Positions 58,256 through 64,000 of a DNA stretch of 64,000 nt are shown here, one piece after another (positions within the stretch are counted from its first letter, which is position 1; each line of letters begins with the position of its first letter). A program made the position numbers and the translations under genes. The stretch covers positions 1 to 64,000 of the forward strand of contig NZ_JAAUWV010000023.1 of NCBI RefSeq assembly GCF_014694405.1. Reading direction: 5' to 3'. The stretch comes from Pseudoalteromonas sp. S16_S37 (GTDB taxonomy: Bacteria > Pseudomonadota > Gammaproteobacteria > Enterobacterales > Alteromonadaceae). The notes beneath the pieces are model-generated. The model did no database searches and was not told where the DNA came from. It saw only the letters and a list, made by a program, of their open reading frames with translations.

Positions 58256-58909
58256 ATGAAGCAGCAATATTATTTATTGGCGATGACACTCACAGTGCTC
58301 AGTGGTTGCCAGTTAATGAGTGTTAATCAGGTCGCAGTGATAGAGCCTAAGGCACCAACTAGTCAAATTGATGTTCTTTACGATGAAGCTCAGCGTCAAA
58401 AACAAGATGATGAACTGGGTAATGTGCAGTACTCCCGTCATTACAGTCCGATCGTACACAATTTGCAGTTAGCTAATTATGTTGAACAAATGGCGCTTGA
58501 ACTTGTTGATACAATGAACTCTGATCAGGATATCAATATTGCTGTTACGTCTTTTGTCGACTTTGATAACACGCTGCGCACAACTAATCAGCTGGGTAAT
58601 CAAATTGCGGAAACATTTATCCATCAATTACAAAAGTTCGGCTATGGTGTTGTTGACTTTAAAACAACCAACTCGGTGTCAGTTACCCAAAAAGGTGATT
58701 TGTCTTTTTCCAGAGATGTGAAAGCGCTGACCAACAAAAGAGTTGCAAGCCATGTGCTATCGGGAACTATGATATACCGAAGCTCAGGGGTAGAGGTTAA
58801 TGCAAGAGTGACAGATATCGACTCTAAACAGGTCGTAGCGAGTACTCGTAAGCTAGTTCCTAGCTATGTTTTGCATAGCGACGATCTTGCATTGTCTGAC
58901 GTTAGGTAA
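58256..58909 (+). CDS. flgO: FlgO-like outer-membrane lipoprotein (paralog 3)
   Basis: The 217 residues start at ATG 58256 with GAGGT 5 bases upstream. The lipobox is VLSGC. The FlgO domain (about 70-205) shows NIAVTSFVDFDN, LGNQIAETFIHQLQKFG, VVDFKTTNSVSV and GVEVNARVTDI. It is nearest the flagellar genes flgT/flgP and so the best candidate for the true FlgO ortholog, but that choice is an inference. It ends the three-gene run; tRNA-Arg follows. Confidence 0.7.
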   Translation: MKQQYYLLAMTLTVLSGCQLMSVNQVAVIEPKAPTSQIDVLYDEAQRQKQDDELGNVQYSRHYSPIVHNLQLANYVEQMALELVDTMNSDQDINIAVTSFVDFDNTLRTTNQLGNQIAETFIHQLQKFGYGVVDFKTTNSVSVTQKGDLSFSRDVKALTNKRVASHVLSGTMIYRSSGVEVNARVTDIDSKQVVASTRKLVPSYVLHSDDLALSDVR

Positions 58910-58940
58910 TGCTCAAGTTGCTGACTTTTATAAAAAAGTC

Positions 58941-58970
58941 TTGAAATGAAACGGGGCGAAAGGCTATACT
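58941..58970 (+). promoter_or_regulatory. Sigma-70 promoter of tRNA-Arg(CCT)
   Basis: TTGAAA, an 18-base spacer and TATACT end 12 bases before the tRNA. The preceding GACTTTT-ATA-AAAAGTC repeat may terminate the FlgO-like operon. Confidence 0.6.
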
Positions 58971-58982
58971 CAAAACGCCTTT

Positions 58983-59057
58983 GGCCCCTTAGTTAAATGG
59001 ATATAACAGTCCCCTCCTAAGGGATAGTTACAGGTTCGATTCCTGTAGGGGCCGCCA
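58983..59057 (+). tRNA. argW: tRNA-Arg (CCT)
   Basis: The 75-nt cloverleaf has acceptor GGCCCCT/AGGGGCC and encoded CCA. Anticodon loop CTCCTAA in a GTCCC/GGGAT stem reads CCT for AGG codons. It resembles E. coli argW closely (TTAGTTAAATGGATATAAC D-arm region). argW is a frequent phage attachment site, but no integrase or direct repeat is seen here. Confidence 0.95.
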
Positions 59058-59165
59058 GATACTCCAAAACTCTCCACCTATACCAATCTGCAAATCAGAG
59101 TCAGTTCTAGAAATGGCAAGTGCTATTTAGTAGTCGCTTTATACTGTCCTTTTCGATATGGAGAT

Positions 59166-59627
59166 ATGACGATGACAAACGACTTTATTATCAAACCTTT
59201 AAACCTTGACTTATCTTTACACTCGGCATCGCAAGAGCACGAAGAGAATTGGATAACAGCGGATGCGAACTTTGGCTACCCATGCAGAGTGTCCCTTCGC
59301 GAGGCTAAAGTGGGGGAAAGGGTATTATTGACTCACTATTGGCACCATAACGTAAGCTCTCCCTATCGTGCATCAGGGCCAATCTTCATTATTGAAGATG
59401 CAAAGCCTGCAAACTTGGGGATAAACGAAATTCCTGAGGTGCTAGATACTCGGCTGATATCTTTACGAGCATATAGCAATAATGGCTATATGCTTAGCGC
59501 CACTGCAGCACAAGGCGCCTCTGTAAGGAAGGCGCTATCAGAGTTATTTAACCACACAGAAGTTGAGTATGTTCAGCTGCACAATGCTAACGCTGGTTGC
59601 TTTAGCTGTGAGGCGAGAAGAGCTTGA
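59166..59627 (+). CDS. DUF1203-family protein
   Basis: This 153-residue soluble protein matches the DUF1203 pattern: CRVSLREAKVGERVLLTHY near residues 40-58, SPYRASGPIFI and a C-terminal HNANAGCFSC. Function is unknown for the family. GGAG precedes ATG 59166/59172. It sits between tRNA-Arg and convergent flgT, with no sign of belonging to the flagellar operons. Confidence 0.75.
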   Translation: MTMTNDFIIKPLNLDLSLHSASQEHEENWITADANFGYPCRVSLREAKVGERVLLTHYWHHNVSSPYRASGPIFIIEDAKPANLGINEIPEVLDTRLISLRAYSNNGYMLSATAAQGASVRKALSELFNHTEVEYVQLHNANAGCFSCEARRA

Positions 59628-59694
59628 TTGAGTATTATAAAGCTCAATTACGGCAGACTTAAGTCTGTCGTAATCGAGCGATGAGTGTTTTGCG

Positions 59695-60888
59695 TTACTC
59701 ATCCAGTGCAAAGTTATTTTCATTTTTAATTTTTATCTGAACAATATCATTGAGTTGGATATTGCTTAAAGGGCGTGTATTTAGGTTAACAGCGGTAGCA
59801 CTTTGCATATTAACATTGATCACTTTTACTTGCTCTATGGTTTGCACCGTAGAGTTTACTACCGAGCCCCGACTGGTAATAATATTGCTTTGGTGCATTA
59901 TTGAAAGGGTGGTGCCTGGCTCTAATCCATGCACTCTACCAAGATTGATAACAATTTGCTCGGCGTCTAGATAAAGAATCTTCCCTTTTGTAGGAATACA
60001 GGATACTGCGGTATTCAAATCTTGACTTACTTTGTTGAACACCTCTTGGATCTCTTGTCCATAATGAGAGTTCCAGAATCGGTCACTGTAAACATCAACC
60101 AGCTTTGTTTTTTCAAACGGCCATACACCTTGGGTAGCATAATGTTGTTGCCATACTTTTTCATAGGTCATGGCATCATAAAGCGCAAAATCTATTTTGA
60201 AGCTACGTGCATATTCATCGCTTTGCCAAAATGCATAGTCATTGTTGAGTTTATCAATGTCCGCAATGTCAGTGATCTGACTGAGTAAAACATATTGGCT
60301 ATTGCTGTTCATCGCAATGGTTTCTATGAGTGCATGGTTATAATCAAATTGCTGAGAAAAGTACTCTTTAACGTTGATTGCACTATTAAGGTAGGGGATG
60401 GGCTTAACGGCGTTAGTGCGTTCATTTAGTGTGTTAAACAAGCGCTGAGAGGCAGCTTTTGCTATGTCAAATATTTGACCTAAGCGGGCTTGGTGAGGTT
60501 GTATTAGTTGGCTCTGTGTAATAGCGATTTGCTTATTAAACTGCTGCTCTAGGCATTGACCTTTGGTAGCGTAAATATCAAGATGCAGGGTGACACTATA
60601 CTGATCGCCTTCTTTACTTTCACTTACCATATTAACTTGTTGTATTTCACCATGAGATTTAATTTTAATCTCATCTTGGCTGAGAATCCCATCTGCAACA
60701 CTTTGCACGCTACTCACCGTCGCACCAGAAAATATAAGCGCCTGAGTTATAGCGTCTTTTACAGCTGCTTGTCTGGCTTGCGCGACATCTCGACCTTGTG
60801 TACTTGCGTAGCCTACAACCTCGTACCACTCTGCTTTTACAACAGTACTCACGCATATGAGTATCAGTAAAGTGATCGCCTTAATCAT
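59695..60888 (-). CDS. flgT: Flagellar H-ring protein FlgT
   Basis: The 397 residues start at ATG 60888 with AAGGTG 6 bases upstream. Signal peptide ends at STVVKA. The N-terminal domain begins EWYEVVGYASTQGRDVAQAR and continues AVKDAITQALIFSGATVSS, the LPP20/FlgT-N-like pattern. The middle domain is about 110-290. The C-terminal domain (about 305-397) has LGRVHGLEPGTTLSIMHQ. In Vibrio, FlgT forms the H-ring around the LP ring and recruits MotX/MotY. It is divergent from flgP, each with its own sigma-54 promoter. Confidence 0.9.
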   Translation of the reverse strand: MIKAITLLILICVSTVVKAEWYEVVGYASTQGRDVAQARQAAVKDAITQALIFSGATVSSVQSVADGILSQDEIKIKSHGEIQQVNMVSESKEGDQYSVTLHLDIYATKGQCLEQQFNKQIAITQSQLIQPHQARLGQIFDIAKAASQRLFNTLNERTNAVKPIPYLNSAINVKEYFSQQFDYNHALIETIAMNSNSQYVLLSQITDIADIDKLNNDYAFWQSDEYARSFKIDFALYDAMTYEKVWQQHYATQGVWPFEKTKLVDVYSDRFWNSHYGQEIQEVFNKVSQDLNTAVSCIPTKGKILYLDAEQIVINLGRVHGLEPGTTLSIMHQSNIITSRGSVVNSTVQTIEQVKVINVNMQSATAVNLNTRPLSNIQLNDIVQIKIKNENNFALDE

Positions 60889-60923
60889 AATTAGCACCTT
60901 AAAAAATATCATACCTATTTAGA

Positions 60924-60939
60924 AGCAAGTCATGTACCA
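60924..60939 (-). promoter_or_regulatory. Sigma-54 promoter of flgT
   Basis: On the minus strand TGGTAC-ATGAC-TTGCT matches TGGCAC-N5-TTGCW with one change. The predicted start near 60913 gives a 25-base leader. Confidence 0.72.
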
Positions 60940-60946
60940 CAATTTA

Positions 60947-60962
60947 TGGCAAGAAATGTGCA
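60947..60962 (+). promoter_or_regulatory. Sigma-54 promoter of flgP
   Basis: TGGCAA-GAAAT-GTGCA keeps GG and GC 10 bases apart. The predicted start near 60973 gives a 25-base leader before the flgP ATG. It is back to back with the flgT promoter. Confidence 0.68.
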
Positions 60963-60997
60963 TGAAAAACGCTAGTAATTTTTTGAGGTGAACAATC

Positions 60998-61477
60998 ATG
61001 AATATCAACAGGCAGATCAAAATCACAAGCCTTGTAAGTATAGCATTGCTTTTGGGCTCTTTGACTGGATGCAGCAGCATATTTGATAAGCACATTGAAT
61101 ACGAATATGTTTTACCGGATAGCTATCCCGTTTTAAAGGCTATTGGTTATGCGCCTCTGAGTGCTCAGCCTGGCACAAACAAAGCCCAGAAAATGCTCAT
61201 GGCGCTGAAGGTCTCAAAGCTAGAAGCATATAGAGAGTTAACCGAGCAAGTTTATGGCCAGAACATATCATCGAGTATGACGGTCAAAGGTGCTATTGCT
61301 AAAAATGATGGCCTACAAAGCCAAGTAAATGGTGTAATACGAGGTGCAAAGGTTGTGAAAAGCTATACTGCAGGTGATACCTATGTAACTGAATTGGAGC
61401 TAGATATGAAGCGTGTTCATGACCTCTATATTACCCAAGCAAAACCTAGAAAGATTAAGCGGGTTACATATTACTAA
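60998..61477 (+). CDS. flgP: Flagellar outer-membrane lipoprotein FlgP (LPP20 family)
   Basis: The 159 residues have lipobox SLTGC (Cys near 25). The LPP20 domain (about 45-150) shows KAIGYAPLSAQPGTNKAQKM, MALKVSKLEAYRELTEQVYG and GDTYVTELELDM. FlgP forms the outer-membrane disk or H-ring-associated structure in Vibrio and Campylobacter flagella. GAGGTG lies 7 bases before the ATG. In Vibrio flgO and flgP are adjacent, but here they are 2 kb apart with flgT between. Confidence 0.88.
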   Translation: MNINRQIKITSLVSIALLLGSLTGCSSIFDKHIEYEYVLPDSYPVLKAIGYAPLSAQPGTNKAQKMLMALKVSKLEAYRELTEQVYGQNISSSMTVKGAIAKNDGLQSQVNGVIRGAKVVKSYTAGDTYVTELELDMKRVHDLYITQAKPRKIKRVTYY

Positions 61478-61531
61478 TAATTTACAAAATACTGGAATTC
61501 ACTGCTCTGTCTTAGATATAAAGTAGAGCAG

Positions 61532-61960
61532 TTAAGCTTTAAGGTTTTTAACTAATTCGTTGTTGTGGGATACAACAGCACCGTCTTGACCATATGTCAC
61601 TGATGAAGGCGCACCTATCAAAATCTCTTTCAACTCTCTGACGCTTAAGTTAGCTTGATGAGCTGCTTGAGCATTCACATCATTTTTTTGCTTGCACTTA
61701 ATCAATAGCTCTTCGATGTTAGACGTCAGATTTTGTGCTTCTGGTTGGGAAAATAGCGCTTTGTCAAAACTGGAAATCTCTTTATCCAAACTTTGAATTG
61801 CGTGTAGTAAGGTGAGTTTTTCTCTTGCAAGTTCTTTTAGGCCATCGCCTTTTTTGGCTGCTAAAAGGTCAAGCTCACTATCTAACAACTGGGTCAAAGT
61901 TGTTAAATGAGTGAGCTGTTTTTCTAGCTTGTGTACACAAAGGGCTAGATGATCATCCAT
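61532..61960 (-). CDS. flgN: Flagellar export chaperone FlgN
   Basis: The 142-residue helical protein (KLEKQLTHLTTLTQLLDSEL, then LAREKLTLLHAIQSLDKEI) fits the FlgN family, which escorts FlgK and FlgL to the export gate. ATG 61960 overlaps the flgM stop by 8 bases; the in-frame start at 61975 inside flgM is less likely. The flgM-flgN pairing confirms the weak sequence signature. Confidence 0.85.
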   Translation of the reverse strand: MDDHLALCVHKLEKQLTHLTTLTQLLDSELDLLAAKKGDGLKELAREKLTLLHAIQSLDKEISSFDKALFSQPEAQNLTSNIEELLIKCKQKNDVNAQAAHQANLSVRELKEILIGAPSSVTYGQDGAVVSHNNELVKNLKA

Positions 61961-62276
61961 ACATATCAAACTCAAATGCAGCGATGTTTTTGGCTAGCTT
62001 TTCAGCATCAATTTGATACTTACCTTCGCTGATTGCTTTTTTAAGTTCCGCAACTTTATCACTGTTGAAAGCGGGGGCTTCTTGTGCTTTGTCCTGTAAA
62101 CTTTTAAGCTGACGTGCTTGTGGCGTCAAACTTACAGAATCAGAAGCTGTTTTTTGTGGCGCTTTTGTAGGTGCGCTACTCGCATTTGCATCATTTCTTT
62201 GCAACTCAGCTTTTTGTTGCTTAATATTATTAAGCACGCTGTTTGATTGCGGCTGACCTTTTACATTATTTACCAT
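61953..62276 (-). CDS. flgM: Anti-sigma-28 factor FlgM
   Basis: The 107-residue protein has an unstructured N-terminus rich in Asn/Gln/Ala. The conserved C-terminal sigma-28-binding half includes SVSLTPQARQLKSL, DKVAELKKAISEGKYQID and AEKLAKNIAAFE. It holds FliA inactive until it is exported through the finished hook. A sigma-28 promoter lies upstream, giving the usual feedback loop. Confidence 0.92.
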   Translation of the reverse strand: MVNNVKGQPQSNSVLNNIKQQKAELQRNDANASSAPTKAPQKTASDSVSLTPQARQLKSLQDKAQEAPAFNSDKVAELKKAISEGKYQIDAEKLAKNIAAFEFDMYG

Positions 62277-62308
62277 GATTGTGACCCAAATAAAGAATCT
62301 TGCTTTAA

Positions 62309-62335
62309 GTATCGGCTGATATAACTATAACTTTA
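62309..62335 (-). promoter_or_regulatory. Sigma-28 (FliA) promoter of flgMN
   Basis: On the minus strand TAAAGTTA, an 11-base spacer and GCCGATAC match the consensus TAAAGTTT-N11-GCCGATAA at 14 of 16 positions. It lies 33 bases before flgM. Confidence 0.85.
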
Positions 62336-62344
62336 GCAAAAATT

Positions 62345-63052
62345 TTAGATATTCACCTCAATAGAATCAACATCTTTAACTCTTCCTGAGACAATTTTTC
62401 CAGACTTTTGATTTTTAACCTGAATTTGCTCGCCAATGTTTCCGTCTTGTAATGCTATCCCTTGCGTTTTTATCGTTAAAGTACGTGTTTTTGCATAAAT
62501 ACTAACAATATCGCCTTTACAAACCATACAAATTTGATGCATCCCAACTGGCATACCTTCTCGCAATACACGCTTGCTGCGACTTCCTATGAGCAAATTG
62601 ATGTCATCAATGTATGATGCTCTAACAAAATGTTTAGGTCTGTATTCAAGCCTCAAATGTTGCTCTGTTAGCAGCTCGCCTTTAGCAATCATTTCCGTGC
62701 TGACTATGACGGGAAACAGCTCCTCTATACGTATGTGGACATACTGGGTCCACCCTGATAGATCGTCGCACTTCAGTTGTACCGTTACCTGCCGATTAAA
62801 AGGGGCTGACGCGTTCGTTGATATATCTAGTGGTGTCTCACACTGACGAGTTGGCAGCCTCTCATCTAACGGTATCGCTCTAACTTGTAGGTTAGAATCC
62901 GACTTTTGAGTTGCTAGGTTGGAAATAAAAGAGCGAGCAGCTTCTTCCAGTGCCTGATTATTGTAATCTTGAGCATATACCGCATCGCTGAGCAGAATGT
63001 AGACCATTGCGAAGAAAAACCTTGCAGATTTGGTTTTTTTTAACAAACTCAT
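62345..63052 (-). CDS. flgA: Flagellar P-ring assembly chaperone FlgA
   Basis: The 235 residues have a signal peptide (about 1-27, ending DAVYA). The SAF-like domain (about 110-170: STEMIAKGELLTEQHL, IGSRSKRVLREGMPV) and the C-terminal beta domain (NIGEQIQVKNQKSGKIVSGRV) are typical. It helps FlgI form the periplasmic P ring. A sigma-54 site lies about 95 bases upstream. It precedes flgM-flgN on the same strand, the Vibrio flgAMN order. Confidence 0.9.
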   Translation of the reverse strand: MSLLKKTKSARFFFAMVYILLSDAVYAQDYNNQALEEAARSFISNLATQKSDSNLQVRAIPLDERLPTRQCETPLDISTNASAPFNRQVTVQLKCDDLSGWTQYVHIRIEELFPVIVSTEMIAKGELLTEQHLRLEYRPKHFVRASYIDDINLLIGSRSKRVLREGMPVGMHQICMVCKGDIVSIYAKTRTLTIKTQGIALQDGNIGEQIQVKNQKSGKIVSGRVKDVDSIEVNI

Positions 63053-63147
63053 GATGTTTCGACTATGCTTATCATGTGAAAAAGGGTATAAAGATTTTGC
63101 GTTAATTGTGACACCTCTTCAAGAGTTATTGTTCCTTTATTAACGTC

Positions 63148-63163
63148 TGCAAGTATCGTTCCG
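63148..63163 (-). promoter_or_regulatory. Candidate sigma-54 promoter of flgA
   Basis: On the minus strand CGGAAC-GATAC-TTGCA keeps GG and GC 10 bases apart with a perfect TTGCA; the -24 half differs at two positions. Confidence 0.55.
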
Positions 63164-63192
63164 TTAAGCATTATTAAAGTTAGGAGATTGAA

Positions 63193-64000
63193 ATGGCAGG
63201 TATTTTAGACTCAGTAAACCAACGTACGCAGTTGGTTGGGCAAAATCGCCTAGAGTTGTTGCTATTCAGGCTTAAGGGTCGACAACGTTTTGGCATTAAC
63301 GTATTTAAAGTGCGTGAAGTGCTCCAATGCCCGCCATTAACGAGTATGCCTAAATCTAATGCCTTCGTACGAGGAGTTGCGCATATACGTGGACAAACTA
63401 TTTCTGTCATAGATATGTCGTTGGCCGTGGGCGGTCCCCCAATTGAAGATATTCATAACTGTTTCATTATAATTGCTGAATATAATCGCTCTGTTCAGGG
63501 ATTTTTGGTGGGTGCAGTAGAGCGAATCGTTAACATGAATTGGGAAAAGATCATGCCACCCCCCTCAGGTGCAGGTCGTTACTCATATCTTACCGCAGTA
63601 ACCGAAATCGAGAATGAATTGGTTGAGATCCTTGATGTTGAAAAAATTCTCAACGAAATTTGCCCAGTTAATACAGAAGTTAGCCAAGATATTATATCTG
63701 ATGGTGAGATGCAAAAAGACTTAGGGGAAAGAATAGTATTTATTGCAGATGACTCGGCTGTAGCAAGAAACCAAGTGAAAAGGGCTCTTGAACCATTGGG
63801 TGTTCAGACTGAACTAGCTAAAAATGGTAAAGAAGCCTTGCTACGCTTGCGGGAAATTGCGGAAATGGATTGCCAAAATAATATTACAGAGCGTGTTGGT
63901 CTACTTATTTCTGATGTAGAAATGCCAGAAATGGACGGCTACACGCTCACTGCGGAAATAAAGGCTGATCCAAAATTGGCACCATTGCATGTTATCTTAC
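63193..64000 (+). CDS. cheV: Chemotaxis coupling protein CheV (3' end outside the window)
   Basis: The first 269 codons are visible. The CheW-like domain (about 15-165) has LLLFRLKGRQRFGINVFKVREV and VRGVAHIRGQTISVIDMS. The receiver domain (from about 185) has FIADDSAVARNQVKRAL and the phospho-acceptor in LLISDVEMPEMDGYT. CheV couples receptors to CheA and tunes adaptation. TAGGAGA lies 5 bases before the ATG. In Vibrio cheV-cheR precedes flgB, so flagellar rod genes probably continue beyond the window. Confidence 0.93.
   Translation, partial: MAGILDSVNQRTQLVGQNRLELLLFRLKGRQRFGINVFKVREVLQCPPLTSMPKSNAFVRGVAHIRGQTISVIDMSLAVGGPPIEDIHNCFIIIAEYNRSVQGFLVGAVERIVNMNWEKIMPPPSGAGRYSYLTAVTEIENELVEILDVEKILNEICPVNTEVSQDIISDGEMQKDLGERIVFIADDSAVARNQVKRALEPLGVQTELAKNGKEALLRLREIAEMDCQNNITERVGLLISDVEMPEMDGYTLTAEIKADPKLAPLHVIL

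Noticed and set aside
58983-59057. Integration site of a mobile island at tRNA-Arg(CCT)
   Set aside because: argW is a known attachment site in enterics, but no integrase, no repeated 3' tRNA fragment and no foreign gene cargo are visible on either side.

Overview
The window looks like a chromosomal segment of a marine gammaproteobacterium of the Alteromonadales, most likely Pseudoalteromonas. This rests on gene orders shared with enteric bacteria (tig-clpP-clpX-lon-hupB-ppiD; barA/rlmD-relA-mazG-pyrG-eno; mutH-rppH-ptsP-lgt-thyA; smrB/prmB-aroC; dsbB/fadR), on a Vibrio/Shewanella-type polar flagellar locus (flgT, flgP, flgAMN, cheV), on a GlyGly-CTERM surface protein, and on a moderate G+C content. 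No prophage, integrase or CRISPR array was seen. The only recognisable mobile DNA is the tail of an IS256-family element at the left edge.

Layout. 0-0.1 kb: IS end. 0.2-5.1 kb: yciH, a CrsA/CrsR-like partner-switching pair, a GAF protein, an aromatic aminotransferase and SOS-regulated yebG. 5.3-9.7 kb: comEA-like gene, dsbB, fadR with a candidate FadR operator, a 2-Cys peroxiredoxin, two small overlapping secreted/membrane genes and a two-receiver regulator. 9.8-17.7 kb: smrB, prmB, aroC, a putative RiPP-type precursor peptide, a secreted metallo-beta-lactamase-fold enzyme with an odd repeated 3' end, a secreted EF-hand protein, a PhyH-like oxygenase and folD. 18.0-18.6 kb: tRNA cluster (Pro, Arg, His, Pro, Pro) behind a strong promoter. 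18.8-27.4 kb: proteostasis block, with a heat-shock-type promoter before lon. 27.5-31.2 kb: translationally coupled GGDEF / TonB-dependent receptor / YfiR-like operon, a probable c-di-GMP signalling unit. 31.4-34.4 kb: large surface protein. 34.5-52.3 kb: barA, rlmD, relA, mazG, pyrG, eno, mutH, rppH, ptsP, a TauE/SafE transporter, lgt, thyA, galU.

52.3-64 kb is the most distinctive part. It holds two paralogous SPOR-type lipoproteins, a small orphan protein, a 981-residue usher-like outer-membrane protein that itself ends in a SPOR-like segment, and three tandem FlgO-like lipoproteins. tRNA-Arg(CCT), a DUF1203 gene and the flagellar genes flgT, flgP, flgN, flgM, flgA and cheV follow. I find sigma-54 (-24/-12) promoter matches before the first SPOR gene (inside the galU terminator), before the first FlgO paralog, before flgT, before flgP and before flgA, and a sigma-28 match before flgM. 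My main inference is that the SPOR/usher-like/FlgO cluster belongs to the flagellar regulon and builds an accessory outer-membrane structure around the sheathed or H-ring-type polar flagellum, or a separate surface structure co-regulated with motility.

All calls come from reading the sequence without database searches. Family names come from recognised motifs and gene order; functions of the poorly known genes are inferences.
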